Origin: Winogradskyella psychrotolerans RS-3
GTDB lineage: Bacteria; Bacteroidota; Bacteroidia; Flavobacteriales; Flavobacteriaceae
DNA: 64,000 nucleotides
Assembly: GCF_000427335.1 (NCBI RefSeq)
Contig: NZ_ATMR01000139.1
Span: 1 to 64,000 of the forward strand
Reading direction: 5' to 3'
Position 1 is the stretch's first letter, and the number at the start of each line of letters is the position of its first letter. The translations under genes were made by a program, and so were the position numbers. Positions 9,305-17,873 of this stretch are shown here, piece by piece. The notes beneath the pieces were generated by a model, which made no database searches, was not told where the DNA came from, and worked only from the letters and a program-made list of their open reading frames with translations.

Positions 9305-9403
9305 AGCCTACTAATAACATATTATTTATTAATAACAATAACATACTTATAAAAACCTTGTAATGTTTTTTAATCACCTTCCCAGACTTCTTGCAGTAGT
9401 AAT
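9305..9403 (+). repeat. Degenerate cassette-junction sequence after the ABC-3C operon
   Basis: AACCTTGTAATGTTTTTTAATC (about 9352) echoes element A2, and CTTGCAGTAGTAAT (9390-9403) resembles the reverse complement of the unit start ATTAGCTGCAAG (5938-5949). The usual hairpin and the GTATAC-type boxes are missing, so the element looks truncated or rearranged. Confidence 0.35.
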
Positions 9404-9409
9404 CTATTT

Positions 9410-9700
9410 GTGGACTTGGAAAATATACGTTACAAAAAAATCACCAATGAAAACTTTTTAAATAAGTTTGAACAACAACTGAATGAATTAAAAAAATCAG
9501 ACGATTTTTCTATTAACAGCAGAATATTCGCGCTGATAAATTATAAAAATAAAAACATAGATACGCTCTGTATTGGAGAATATAGAGGAATATGTTTGAA
9601 TGGAAACATTTTATCCCATAATGACGATTTTCATAATCTCATAATGGATGAAATTGATTTTTATGACAAGAAATTATACGATGAATTACGTCGGAATTAA
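9410..9700 (+). CDS. Small unknown cassette protein
   Basis: 96 residues from a GTG start, the only usable start in this frame. It is soluble and charged, with no signal peptide or recognisable domain. It directly follows the degenerate junction and is closed by a full family A element 37 bp downstream, so it is the likely cargo of its own small cassette. Start and function are both uncertain. Confidence 0.5.
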   Translation: MDLENIRYKKITNENFLNKFEQQLNELKKSDDFSINSRIFALINYKNKNIDTLCIGEYRGICLNGNILSHNDDFHNLIMDEIDFYDKKLYDELRRN

Positions 9701-9737
9701 AACGTTCGCAATTATAGCAAACTGAATATAGCCTTTT

Positions 9738-9895
9738 GCCAACACCATATACAATCCAATCCTAGCTCTAGCCCACTTCCAAAAACCCTAAACGATTTCC
9801 TATTCCATTTTTATTTACTAAATTAGTTCCTCAAACAAGCAACACCCGAGCGCAGCGAACAGACGAAGTAAACCATACACAAAACCGTTGTGTGT
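9738..9895 (+). repeat. Family A cassette-junction element, apparently composite
   Basis: GCCAACACCATATAC opens it, the TTTACTAAATTAGTTCCTCA motif follows, and it ends CCATACACAAAACC then GTTGTGTGT (9887-9895). Its last 55 bases, from AACACCCGAGCG, closely match the short element at 10378-10440, as if two elements were fused after loss of a gene between them. GTTGTGTGT pairs with ACACATAAC (10378-10386) at 8 of 9 positions. Confidence 0.65.
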
Positions 9896-9917
9896 AATTA
9901 GAAAACCAGAAAATACA

Positions 9918-10375
9918 ATGAAATTGAAATTAATTTATGTAGCGTTTATTTTCGGGTTTTTAAATATCTCGATAATTCATTCTCAATCTGACCTGAAACT
10001 TGTAAAAAAGAAAACGGAAAAACAGTTCACTTTACAATGGTTGACAAAACACCTTTCGAAACTGATTGTGACGAAATTTCGGACGAAAAAGAAAGGACGC
10101 AATGTTTGGAAAATAGCTTACGTGAACAAATTCTGAATCGGATTGAAAAAGACTATGAATATTCTGGCGAAATGTATGTTTGGTTTACAGTAGACAAAAA
10201 AGGAAACGTGTCCGATATTGCTACTAAAGGATATCCAAGCGCACCTGAATTTGAAAAAGATATACATAAAGCAATTACGGAATTAAAGCTTACTAAATCG
10301 ACTTACCAAAAACGGAAAGTGAATGTAAGATGTTATACTCGTGTCCTGCCGAAAGTTATTAATCCGAAAAAATAA
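9918..10375 (+). CDS. Secreted TonB C-terminal-domain-like protein, frameshifted at 10004-10009
   Basis: ATG 9918 begins a clear signal peptide (MKLKLIYVAFIFGFLN, cleavage near IIHSQS). Restoring one A in the A6 tract at 10004-10009 continues into KENGKTVHFTMVDKTPF and then a TonB C-terminal-like fold (YSGEMYVWFTVDKKGNVSDI ... ELKLTKSTYQKRKVNVRC), ending at TAA 10375. Its role as a partial energy transducer is not established, because no transmembrane anchor or proline-rich linker is present. It is the sole gene of a cassette. The next cassette carries a second protein with the same C-terminal fold. Confidence 0.7.
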
Positions 10376-10377
10376 CG

Positions 10378-10440
10378 ACACATAACACCCGAGCACAGAA
10401 AACAGACGAAGTAAACCATACACAACAACGTTAGGCAACA
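10378..10440 (+). repeat. Short family A cassette-junction element
   Basis: Runs from ACACATAACACCCGAG to CCATACACAACAAC then GTTAGGC. The central hairpin of the longer members is missing, leaving only outer boxes. GTTAGGC here does fit the integron core consensus GTTRRRY, the only copy that does so exactly. Confidence 0.6.
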
Positions 10441-10455
10441 TTTAAAGCAAATAAT

Positions 10456-11334
10456 ATGAAATATAAATTACTATTAGTTACCACCCTTATCTTTAGCCTT
10501 TTAACAAAGGCTCAAAATCTTAGTGATGAAAAAATAATGGGAGAATGGAAAGCTATAAATGTCGAAATTCCAAACTCTGATGAAGTGTCTCAAAAAGAAG
10601 CTTTAAAATTTATGGAAGATGCTTTTTTAGGCTCAATTTTTAATTTCAAAGGAAATAAAGTTTTTAAAATAGAATATGGTAAAACAGCAGACGATAGAAT
10701 AAAAGAATTATTTTTTCTTGACAATCAAAATTGGATAATTCAAAATGACCAAATTAAAATTGGAATGGATAACGATTATTCTTCGATGCATATTACTTTT
10801 CAAGAAGTAAATGGTAAAACATATTTTTCACTTCCAATGATGCGATTAGAAATGGAGAAAATAAGTACTGACAAACCTTCAAAACCAAAACTGATTAAAT
10901 CAAAAAAAGAAAAAGCAGAAACAGTTGATTATACTAAATCAGAATTGATAAACAAAGACATTGATAAATCAGAAATTATAGACTTTAAAGAAATAGAAAA
11001 CCCACCATTAGCACCCGAATGTAAATCGAAATGGGACGTTGAAAAAAAGAAAAAATGCACAAATAAATATATTAATATGCACGTTAGCAGAAAATTTAAT
11101 ACTGATTTAGCTGCAGAAGTAAATGTCACAGGAAAATTTAGAATAAATATTGAATTTGTGATTGACACAAACGGAAGACCAATAAACATTACTGCAAATG
11201 GCGGACCTGAAATCATGAATCAAAATGCTATCGAAGTTATAGGATTATTACCTGATTTAAAACCAGGAACAATAGATGGAGAACCTGTAAATGTTTTATA
11301 CAAAATGCCTCTAGTTTTTCAAATTGCGAAATAA
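10456..11334 (+). CDS. Secreted two-domain protein with TonB C-terminal-like domain
   Basis: 292 residues with a signal peptide (MKYKLLLVTTLIFSLLTKAQ). Residues about 25-130 form a lipocalin-like or META-like beta domain (MGEWKAINVEIPNSDE ...), then a Lys-rich linker, then at about 170-292 a TonB C-terminal-like module (FRINIEFVIDTNGRPINITA ... YKMPLVFQIAK). Proteins of this build are common, uncharacterised periplasmic proteins in Bacteroidota. It is the single gene of its cassette. The unit ends GTTAGGC and GGGTAAC pair at about 5 of 7 positions. Confidence 0.7.
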   Translation: MKYKLLLVTTLIFSLLTKAQNLSDEKIMGEWKAINVEIPNSDEVSQKEALKFMEDAFLGSIFNFKGNKVFKIEYGKTADDRIKELFFLDNQNWIIQNDQIKIGMDNDYSSMHITFQEVNGKTYFSLPMMRLEMEKISTDKPSKPKLIKSKKEKAETVDYTKSELINKDIDKSEIIDFKEIENPPLAPECKSKWDVEKKKKCTNKYINMHVSRKFNTDLAAEVNVTGKFRINIEFVIDTNGRPINITANGGPEIMNQNAIEVIGLLPDLKPGTIDGEPVNVLYKMPLVFQIAK

Positions 11335-11338
11335 AAAC

Positions 11339-11475
11339 GTCGGGTAACACCATATATAATTTATGGCTAGTTCTGGCCTACTTCAAAAAATCCTCACAGA
11401 TTTTCTATTCTAGTCATATGTGCTCAATTCTATTCGAAATTTATTCACTAAATTAGAGTCTCAAACACCCAACCC
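11339..11475 (+). repeat. Family A cassette-junction element
   Basis: GTCGGGTAACACCATATATAA opens it; a central stem AAAAATC/GATTTT follows, then TTCACTAAATTAGAGTCTCA. The 3' end (CACCCAACCC) lacks a clear GTT junction. Confidence 0.6.
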
Positions 11476-11491
11476 ATCCTAAAAAAACAAC

Positions 11492-12223
11492 ATGAAAAAA
11501 ATCACCCTCTTACTTTTAATTTGTTGTTCATTACATATCCTTGCACAAAAAAAACTGGAAATAGAAATCGATAATCCAGAACCAAGAGTTGGACAAAAAG
11601 TGACCTTATCCATTAACATGGACTTTCTAAATGAGTACTTAAAAAAAGAATTAGGAAAGAACATCAATGTCACGGGTTCACCCTCAATTTTCGGGATGTC
11701 ATCAGAAGATTTTCAAAGAGTCATTATTTTCGAAAAAGCAAAAACATATAACATAGGACCATTCGATTTTGAATTTAATGGTAAAACATATACCACGAAT
11801 ACTATGGAGGTCAATGTGCTTCCAAAATTACCCATCGAAAATGGCCTTTGGTTAAGACAAACAGAATTTGAAGGGCAACACTACCTAATTCTCGAACAGT
11901 TAATCAGCAACACATCCAATAAAACAGAAAATGAAAACGGTGGCTATTCGGAGACCATTGGCGGAGTTATGCCAGAAGGCAAAGAATTTGCGGAGTTAAA
12001 TGAAGACTTAACACAAGGCATTCAATTAAGTAATTACAGTTCGGCCACGAACTCTGTAACACCTGACGATGCTAAATCGTATAGTGTTGGTTTTTCGTAT
12101 ACAATTAAAAAGTATAAAATAACATTTGACGAAGATTATAAAGGAGAATACCTCATTTCGGAATCAGACTTTATTAATCTACCTACAAAATTTGATATCG
12201 GAAATATTAAATTAAATAAATAA
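11492..12223 (+). CDS. Secreted protein with BatD-like beta-sandwich region
   Basis: 243 residues with a signal peptide (MKKITLLLLICCSLHILAQ). Residues about 25-115 (NPEPRVGQKVTLSINMDF ... YNIGPFDFEFNGKTYTT) resemble the immunoglobulin-like repeats of BatD-type oxygen-tolerance proteins; the remainder is not recognised. There is one base between its stop and the next start, so the two are translationally linked, both exported, and probably work together. This is one of the few two-gene cassettes in the array. Confidence 0.65.
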   Translation: MKKITLLLLICCSLHILAQKKLEIEIDNPEPRVGQKVTLSINMDFLNEYLKKELGKNINVTGSPSIFGMSSEDFQRVIIFEKAKTYNIGPFDFEFNGKTYTTNTMEVNVLPKLPIENGLWLRQTEFEGQHYLILEQLISNTSNKTENENGGYSETIGGVMPEGKEFAELNEDLTQGIQLSNYSSATNSVTPDDAKSYSVGFSYTIKKYKITFDEDYKGEYLISESDFINLPTKFDIGNIKLNK

Positions 12224-12224
12224 T

Positions 12225-12818
12225 ATGAAAAAAATAATCGCCATCATAATCTTAGCAGTCCTGCTCGTTGCTTTCAAGGATCAAGACTTAAAAGGCTACA
12301 TCACCTTGTTTGAAGATGCAAGTAGCGCCAAATATTACAAATACAGTGACAGTCATTATTTCGAATCGTTTGCCAACGACAAAGAAACAATTGGAGACAA
12401 GGAATACTATGTGCGATACAGAAAATACGGTTGGGGAACTGTAGATACCACCTACTACAGAAAAGGCTCGGAAAACTACTACCACATTAATAAAAAGACC
12501 TTAGAAGAATCAATTATACTTCCTGTCAACCCTAAAGTGGGCGATCAGTGGCTAGAACATGATAACAGCTGGAGCTACGAAGTGATTGCCAACCAACAAA
12601 AGTTTAAAACACCAGCAAATAAATACAAAAACTGTATTAAAGTGCGCTGTAAACAACTAACCAATAAGGATAAAAGAAAAAATAAGGAATACCTACTCTA
12701 CTATTCACCAGAATATGGATATGTGGGTAATGTAGACAGCAAAGGCAAAATTTTAAGCTATCTGAGCGACGTAAAACTGAACGCCAAAGAAGGAGAGGTT
12801 ATTGGAGATTTCAAATAG
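12225..12818 (+). CDS. Secreted unknown protein
   Basis: 197 residues with an N-terminal hydrophobic segment (KKIIAIIILAVLLVAF) that is a signal peptide or anchor. The mature part is Tyr- and Lys-rich, with WDTTYYRKG-like beta strands and a C-terminal YYSPEYGYVGNVDSKG stretch typical of small periplasmic beta proteins. No named family was recognised. It starts one base after the BatD-like gene and forms an operon with it. Confidence 0.65.
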   Translation: MKKIIAIIILAVLLVAFKDQDLKGYITLFEDASSAKYYKYSDSHYFESFANDKETIGDKEYYVRYRKYGWGTVDTTYYRKGSENYYHINKKTLEESIILPVNPKVGDQWLEHDNSWSYEVIANQQKFKTPANKYKNCIKVRCKQLTNKDKRKNKEYLLYYSPEYGYVGNVDSKGKILSYLSDVKLNAKEGEVIGDFK

Positions 12819-12837
12819 ACCTAATAAACGCAAACAA

Positions 12838-12900
12838 AAATTAGGCAAGGTATGGTATCGCTTATATCTTATTTAATTAACGGGATATAGGTGATGTGCG
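12838..12900 (+). repeat. Family B cassette-junction element (B1)
   Basis: TTAGGCAAGG...GCTTATATCTTATTTAA then CGGGATATAGG; TATATC pairs with GATATA. Ends GATGTGCG (12893-12900), which partly pairs with GCATACAAC (13821-13829) closing the next unit. Confidence 0.55.
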
Positions 12901-12934
12901 AACTGAAAAAATATTGAGAATTAAACAACAACAT

Positions 12935-13330
12935 ATGAAAAAAATGACTAAAATTCTGTTTTTAATAACAGTAATTGGAATTACAAGTTGTAGTCCAAAA
13001 ATCTCTTCAAACTTTATTAACCCACAACCAAAATTATCTATTGATGAAAAAGTGGCACTTTTGGATATAGAACACAATTTACCCAAAAATAATATTATTA
13101 AAGTTGGAGAATTAAGATTTCAGGATTCTGGATTTTCTACAGATTGTAGTTTTAACAGTTTAATGACTCAAGCAAGAAATGAAGCAAGAAAAAATGGAGC
13201 TAATATTGTGAAAGTTGTAGACAAAAAGAAACCAGATTTATGGAGTAGTTGTTACCGATTAAAAATTGACCTTTATAAATACGATGCAGATGTTTCATCA
13301 TTACCACAATATCAACTAAAACTTGACTAA
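12935..13330 (+). CDS. Small lipoprotein, RcsF-like fold suspected
   Basis: 131 residues from ATG 12935 (MKKMTKILFLITVIGITSC), with a lipobox ending in Cys, so it should be a lipoprotein of the cell envelope. The frame is open upstream to 12896 inside the junction element, but that start would bury the signal. The core ALLDIEHNLP ... DSGFSTDCSFNSLMTQARNE, then KNGANIVKVV and a second Cys pair, resembles small RcsF/DUF4156-type lipoproteins. It is followed 17 bp later by another lipoprotein in the same cassette. Confidence 0.65.
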   Translation: MKKMTKILFLITVIGITSCSPKISSNFINPQPKLSIDEKVALLDIEHNLPKNNIIKVGELRFQDSGFSTDCSFNSLMTQARNEARKNGANIVKVVDKKKPDLWSSCYRLKIDLYKYDADVSSLPQYQLKLD

Positions 13331-13347
13331 ACCATAAAAACAAATCA

Positions 13348-13815
13348 ATGAAAACTATTTTTAAATCTATCCTATTTTTATCTGTTCTATTGCTTTCAAG
13401 TTGCGCAACAATTATTTCAGGTTCACGACAAAATGTTGAGATTACTTCAGAACCAAGTTCTGCGAAAGTTTACATAAACGAAATTGAAATAGGACAAACA
13501 CCAGTTCAAAAAAATCTCAAAAGAAACCAAGAGTATCAATTAACTCTAAAACTCGATGGATACAAAACATACGAAACCAAATTAGAGAAAAAATTTAATG
13601 CTTGGTACATTGGAAATGTATTAATTGGTGGAATAATCGGACTTGTAATCGACCCAATTACTGGTGCAATGCACAAACTGAAACCCGAAGAAATTGATGG
13701 GAATTTAAAAAGAGGAACGACTTATGAAACGAAAAGTGGAAACATTTTTATAAAGATAAGTATGGAAATTGACAAGAATTCAGAAAAAGTTGGACAATTA
13801 GAAAAATCGAAATAA
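13348..13815 (+). CDS. PEGA-domain lipoprotein
   Basis: 155 residues with a lipoprotein signal (MKTIFKSILFLSVLLLSSC). Residues 30-75 are a PEGA-type beta domain (SEPSSAKVYINEIEIGQTP ... LTLKLDGYKTYE). A hydrophobic stretch at about 90-110 (WYIGNVLIGGIIGLVIDPITG) is typical of this lipoprotein group. PEGA domains are surface-layer-associated folds of unknown binding partner. It pairs with the preceding small lipoprotein as a two-gene cassette between elements B1 and the family A element at 13821. Confidence 0.8.
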   Translation: MKTIFKSILFLSVLLLSSCATIISGSRQNVEITSEPSSAKVYINEIEIGQTPVQKNLKRNQEYQLTLKLDGYKTYETKLEKKFNAWYIGNVLIGGIIGLVIDPITGAMHKLKPEEIDGNLKRGTTYETKSGNIFIKISMEIDKNSEKVGQLEKSK

Positions 13816-13820
13816 AGCCT

Positions 13821-13940
13821 GCATACAACATCGCGCATAATTAATTGCTTGGTTCTAGTTGACTTGCAAAAATCCTTGCGGATTTTTTATCTAGTTTTTA
13901 TTTACTAAATTAGGTATCTAATCACATTAAGAAACGGTAA
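13821..13940 (+). repeat. Family A cassette-junction element
   Basis: GCATACAACATCGCGCATAA opens it; an 8-bp central hairpin AAAAATCC-TTGC-GGATTTTT follows, then TTTACTAAATTAGGTATCTA. The right-hand CATACACAAAACCGTT box is absent, so the 3' part is probably decayed. Confidence 0.6.
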
Positions 13941-14005
13941 TGAAGTGCTTTAGAAAAAGTAGATTACACCTTATAGAACAAAATTAAACATAGAAGTATC
14001 TTAAA

Positions 14006-14029
14006 TAGGCTATTTGAGAAATGAGCCTA
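14006..14029 (+). terminator. Isolated hairpin upstream of the 14092 gene
   Basis: TAGGCT-ATTT pairs with AAAT-G-AGCCTA around a GAG loop. There is no long T run, so it may be a leader hairpin rather than a terminator. Confidence 0.35.
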
Positions 14030-14091
14030 ATTGTTATCATAATTTTAAACATAAAAAATACAAAGCATTACAAAACGAATTGTAAATAATT

Positions 14092-15012
14092 ATGAGAAGA
14101 ATAATAACAATCATTCTACTAGTGTTTACGGTCATTTTAAATGCGCAAGACAATTCCGAAAAAGCAAAAGAATGGCTCAACACCCTAAATTCAGACAAAA
14201 TAATTACCGAATATTATAACAACTACAAGAATAAGATTCTTAAAGGAACACATCTCGTTTTCGATGATTATGATTTAGACATAACAGATACGACCACCTT
14301 AAAAACCTATAAAGAAGCGCTTAACAAAAATTTTAAGTTCTATATTCAAGAAGCCAAAGACAGAACCTTACTAATATATTCCAACTACGACATGGAGCGA
14401 TTAGATAAATTTATCAACCTCGCAAAATCAGAACTAGATTTCAACAAAGTACTAGTGGAAACCAACTTTGCCAAAATTTTAGAAACCATCATCGAAGAAC
14501 ATAGCGAATACATCGTACACGATATACCTTTTATTGTAAGAAAAATAAAAGCGCTGTCTCAACCTTTAAGGTTAAGGCTAATTATTGATAACGATACAAT
14601 AGTCAACATCAGTAAAACGGACTTGAATTTAGTATTAGTGACAACCAACCAAAAATATAAACAAATACAAATTCTAAACAGAGTAACCTCAGTTATTGAG
14701 GTCCCAAAGGACCTTAAATACGAAGAAATGGAATATGTAATTTTAACCTATAATAATGAACAATATCCTTTTTTAGAAAATCACTATGAGAATTTACCGA
14801 AAGAATTAAGAGCCGTTATGAACGAAGAAGTAAAAGAATTACACAATCCTCTGGCTAAATCTTGTTTCGAGAACTTATTGTATTGGGAAATTAGGATTGA
14901 CAATGACCCCAATACCAATCCAGACTACGAGTTAATAAAAAGACCAGGTGAAAATAATAAAGGTTTAATAAGTTTTAAAACACGCAGCACATCCTTTGGA
15001 AGAATAAACTAA
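14092..15012 (+). CDS. Secreted unknown protein
   Basis: 306 residues with a signal peptide (MRRIITIILLVFTVILNAQ). The N-terminal mature region is helical and charged; about 160-230 is predicted beta strands (LRLRLIIDNDTIVNISKTDL). No family was recognised. It lies in the cassette region with a decayed element on each side, so its unit boundaries cannot be read. Confidence 0.6.
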   Translation: MRRIITIILLVFTVILNAQDNSEKAKEWLNTLNSDKIITEYYNNYKNKILKGTHLVFDDYDLDITDTTTLKTYKEALNKNFKFYIQEAKDRTLLIYSNYDMERLDKFINLAKSELDFNKVLVETNFAKILETIIEEHSEYIVHDIPFIVRKIKALSQPLRLRLIIDNDTIVNISKTDLNLVLVTTNQKYKQIQILNRVTSVIEVPKDLKYEEMEYVILTYNNEQYPFLENHYENLPKELRAVMNEEVKELHNPLAKSCFENLLYWEIRIDNDPNTNPDYELIKRPGENNKGLISFKTRSTSFGRIN

Positions 15013-15180
15013 CAACATACAAAGTATATAATTCAGGAAAAATATTAGCCTACTCACAACATCTACACACATTTCCCTATCCCATTTCCCTGTCCTCAAT
15101 CAGCCACTCATCCACGCCCAACTTACTAACTAACAAGCGATTAAAACACAACCCCCTATAATTGTCATAATCAAGCGCGT
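15008..15180 (+). repeat. Degenerate family A element
   Basis: CTAACAACATACAAAGTATATAATT and TTAGCCTACTCAC recall the left half of family A (compare 11345-11380). The central hairpin and right boxes cannot be found. The remaining sequence up to 15224 shows no gene. Confidence 0.35.
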
Positions 15181-15224
15181 GTTTTTAATAAAAATGGCAT
15201 CTAAATAGATAAAAAATAGATACT

Positions 15225-16490
15225 ATGAAAAACACATTGAAAATGAATTCAGCTCGCGTGACGGCTTTAGCATTAGTAGCCGTTATGGCACTTTTTACGG
15301 CATGTAATGATGATGATATTGAAAGTAGCGACAGTAGCGATACCGATACCACAACAGGAATAGACACCTCAACCTATGTTTTGGTAGTAGACCAAACAGG
15401 ACAAGGTGCAGATATAATTAATCACGATGGTGACGAAATATTTAGTTGGGACTTTGATGCCGCAATAGGAAATGATGCCAGTCTATTAGATGACGGTAGT
15501 ATGTTAGTGTGTCTAAAAGCCAGCGATGCTGCAATCACCTTTGGAGGGTATGGAGGTGTATTTCAAAAAATAAATGCCGACCAAACTATAGATTGGGAGG
15601 TGTCTTATAACAATACCACACAAACAGCTCATCATGATGTAGATTACTTAGCGAATGGCAATATTATATTCCCGGTATGGGAACAGCTTCTAGTGAGTGA
15701 TGCAACCGAAATGGGATTTTCAGGTAGTCAAGACATTTATCCTGAAGCGATCATAGAAATGAATCCTGTAACCCAAGAAATCGTCTGGGAGTGGCATGCC
15801 ACAGATCATTTAATTCAAGATCACGACAGCACCAAACTTAATTATGGTACTGTACAAGACAACCCTAATAAAATAGATATCAACTACAACAGCGCGCAAG
15901 CCAATGGAGATATCATGCACATGAATGGTATTACTATAGATGAAACTAATAATATTATCTATGTAACAATTAATAACTACAGCGAGATTTGGGTGATAGA
16001 CCACAGCACAACAACAGCGCAAGCCGCAACAAGTACGGGTGGAAACTATAATTTAGGCGGAGATTTAGTGTACCGTTTTGGTAACCCTTTAGCTTACGAT
16101 AACGTAGGAGACGTCACCATAAACGATGTCCATTATCCTAATTTGTTAGATACAGGAAACATGTTAGTGTTTTCTAACAACATTTACGATAACCAATCTG
16201 CCGTTTTTGAATACCAATTAAATCCACCTTATCAACTTGTTGCTGGTGAAGATAACGAACCAGAATTGGTATGGTCATTCACCGATTCAGAACTATACAG
16301 CTCCGGTTTAGGAGGAGCCGTACGTACACCGAACGGAAATACACTTATTGCAGAAGGTAGAGACGGAACAGTTTGGGAAGTGTCCGATAGCGGTGAAGTC
16401 TTATGGAAATATGCAGGATACAATACCCTTTGGAGAGTCTACGCCATACCTGTAGATGACGAGGTGCTTTCTAATTTAGGAGTCGATTAA
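15225..16490 (+). CDS. Arylsulfotransferase-like (ASST) beta-propeller lipoprotein
   Basis: 421 residues. The lipoprotein signal ends TALALVAVMALFTAC; the start could be ATG 15225 or 15240 (MNSARVTA...). An acidic Ser/Asp/Thr linker of about 25 residues follows, then a repeated beta-propeller with HHDVDYLANGNIIFPVWE, EIVWEWHATDHL and GDLVYRFGNP blades, and a closing GNTLIAEGRDGTVWEVSDSG, as in the aryl-sulfate sulfotransferase family. Catalytic activity is uncertain. Asp-rich linkers are usual for surface-exposed lipoproteins of this phylum. A strong terminator follows, so it is a single transcription unit. Confidence 0.75.
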   Translation: MKNTLKMNSARVTALALVAVMALFTACNDDDIESSDSSDTDTTTGIDTSTYVLVVDQTGQGADIINHDGDEIFSWDFDAAIGNDASLLDDGSMLVCLKASDAAITFGGYGGVFQKINADQTIDWEVSYNNTTQTAHHDVDYLANGNIIFPVWEQLLVSDATEMGFSGSQDIYPEAIIEMNPVTQEIVWEWHATDHLIQDHDSTKLNYGTVQDNPNKIDINYNSAQANGDIMHMNGITIDETNNIIYVTINNYSEIWVIDHSTTTAQAATSTGGNYNLGGDLVYRFGNPLAYDNVGDVTINDVHYPNLLDTGNMLVFSNNIYDNQSAVFEYQLNPPYQLVAGEDNEPELVWSFTDSELYSSGLGGAVRTPNGNTLIAEGRDGTVWEVSDSGEVLWKYAGYNTLWRVYAIPVDDEVLSNLGVD

Positions 16491-16510
16491 AAAAACAAAG
16501 CACTTACAAA

Positions 16511-16551
16511 AAAATGACTTTTACTTAAACCTAAGTAAAGGTCATTTTTTT
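16511..16551 (+). terminator. Rho-independent terminator after the ASST-like gene
   Basis: AAAATGAC and TTTACTTA pair with TAAGTAAA and GTCATTTT around an AACC loop, with one mismatch, ending in seven T residues. Confidence 0.85.
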
Positions 16552-16688
16552 GTCATAGAAATCCAAATCCATACCAATCAGCGCAAACCAGATACAACAA
16601 CATCCAAAATCAAATTCTAATACACTGTATAGTGTAGAAGAACCATAGATAGTGTTCCTCATTAGACCACCGTAAATACTATAGGGAT

Positions 16689-16709
16689 TAATGTATTTCT
16701 AATACATTA
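16689..16709. promoter_or_regulatory. Perfect 9-bp inverted repeat upstream of the GH26-like gene
   Basis: TAATGTATT-TCT-AATACATTA, 30 bp before the start codon at 16739. It could be an operator for a dimeric regulator or an mRNA leader hairpin. A weaker inverted repeat, CACTGTATAGTG, lies about 65 bp upstream. Confidence 0.45.
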
Positions 16710-16738
16710 TGCCTAATTTTGATTTAAACTAAAAAAAC

Positions 16739-17800
16739 ATGACATCCAATAAGTTAATTTTCACACTACTATGGCTTTGTGCGACCTGTATAATAGTGGC
16801 ACAAAAATTCGAACCAGAAGATGGTAAATGTTTAGTTTTTGTTGGACAAGATTTAGAGGCTACCGGAGGTTTAGATGATTATAATAATGGGTACACAGAT
16901 TATTTTGATACACCTGCTGGAGTAACCATATACACCAACTTATCTCCTAATAATGAATCTTATGGCCACTATAACAAAGGGTTAGACGGGATAAAAACAA
17001 AAGTGAATTGGGGCGCTGGTGATTCTTGGGCTAATCTTTATCTTCAAGATTCTACGTATCAAAATACTGCTTTAGCAATAGGGTTATCTATGGTTAATCA
17101 TGAAAAAAGTGTTGCAAAAGGAAAACTTGACTATTTAATTAATGATTTAGCGGATTGGATTAAAGCGACTAAGCGTCCTGTTTTCTTAAGAATTGGTTAT
17201 GAATTTGATGGTTGGGATTGGAATCATTATAACAAGAAACATTATCTTAAGGCGTGGCAAAGAATACATGCCATTCTCAAAGCTAAACAAGTAGATAATG
17301 TTGCTTTTGTCTGGCAATCTAAAGGAACAGGTTCTAATCAAAAGGTGTTAGAAGAATGGTATCCTGGTGATGATTTAGTAGATTGGTGTGCGTATTCATA
17401 TTTTGGGCAACCAGATAAAGAAATGATTGTGTTTGCAAGGAAACATAAAAAGCCGGTATTTATTTCTGAAGCAACTCCGGTAAGGCAAATAGACAATTTA
17501 TACTTTGATTCGGATCTAAAAAAAGTGAAACTCGAAAAAACAATATGGAAAGACTGGTTCATACCTTTTTTCCAGACTATACATGAAAATTCTGATGTAA
17601 TAAAAGCCTTTAGTTATATAAATTCGGATTGGACGTCTCAGCCTATGTGGATTACTAATGCGACCTTTAATAAGGTAGACTCCCGAATTCAAGTTAGTCC
17701 ATACGTATCCCAAAAATGGATTGAAGAAATAAAAAAATCAAAATACTTAAATGCTTCAGATGGATTGTGGAATACGAAAATAAAAAATAGACATAGTTAA
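16739..17800 (+). CDS. Secreted glycoside hydrolase, GH26-like
   Basis: 353 residues with a signal peptide (LIFTLLWLCATCIIVAQ). The TIM-barrel signature matches family GH26 beta-mannanase-like enzymes: RIGYEFDGWDW carries the acid/base Glu155, and PVFISEATPV carries the nucleophile Glu244 on a late strand. The substrate (mannan or another beta-glycan) is not decided by sequence. No SusC/SusD pair is nearby, so this is not a classical polysaccharide utilisation locus. A family B junction element overlaps its last codons, which suggests it too is cassette cargo or the edge of an insertion. Confidence 0.75.
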   Translation: MTSNKLIFTLLWLCATCIIVAQKFEPEDGKCLVFVGQDLEATGGLDDYNNGYTDYFDTPAGVTIYTNLSPNNESYGHYNKGLDGIKTKVNWGAGDSWANLYLQDSTYQNTALAIGLSMVNHEKSVAKGKLDYLINDLADWIKATKRPVFLRIGYEFDGWDWNHYNKKHYLKAWQRIHAILKAKQVDNVAFVWQSKGTGSNQKVLEEWYPGDDLVDWCAYSYFGQPDKEMIVFARKHKKPVFISEATPVRQIDNLYFDSDLKKVKLEKTIWKDWFIPFFQTIHENSDVIKAFSYINSDWTSQPMWITNATFNKVDSRIQVSPYVSQKWIEEIKKSKYLNASDGLWNTKIKNRHS

Positions 17801-17864
17801 GCTTATATCCTGTTTATTTTAGGGGATATGGGCTATAAAATCTATTTTATAACGAGATGCAAAC
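17795..17864 (+). repeat. Family B cassette-junction element (B2)
   Basis: ATAGTTAAGCTTATATCC, then TTTTAGGGGATATGGG; TATATCC pairs with GGATAT(G), and a perfect 8-bp stem TATAAAAT-CT-ATTTTATA follows. Ends AACGA then GATGCAAAC, which pairs imperfectly with GATTTGCCAAC (18290-18300). Confidence 0.65.
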
Positions 17865-17873
17865 ATATACGAA

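Noticed and set aside
9888..9917. TTG start at 9888 for the TonB-like gene
   Set aside because: It lies inside the junction element; ATG 9918 begins a clean signal peptide.
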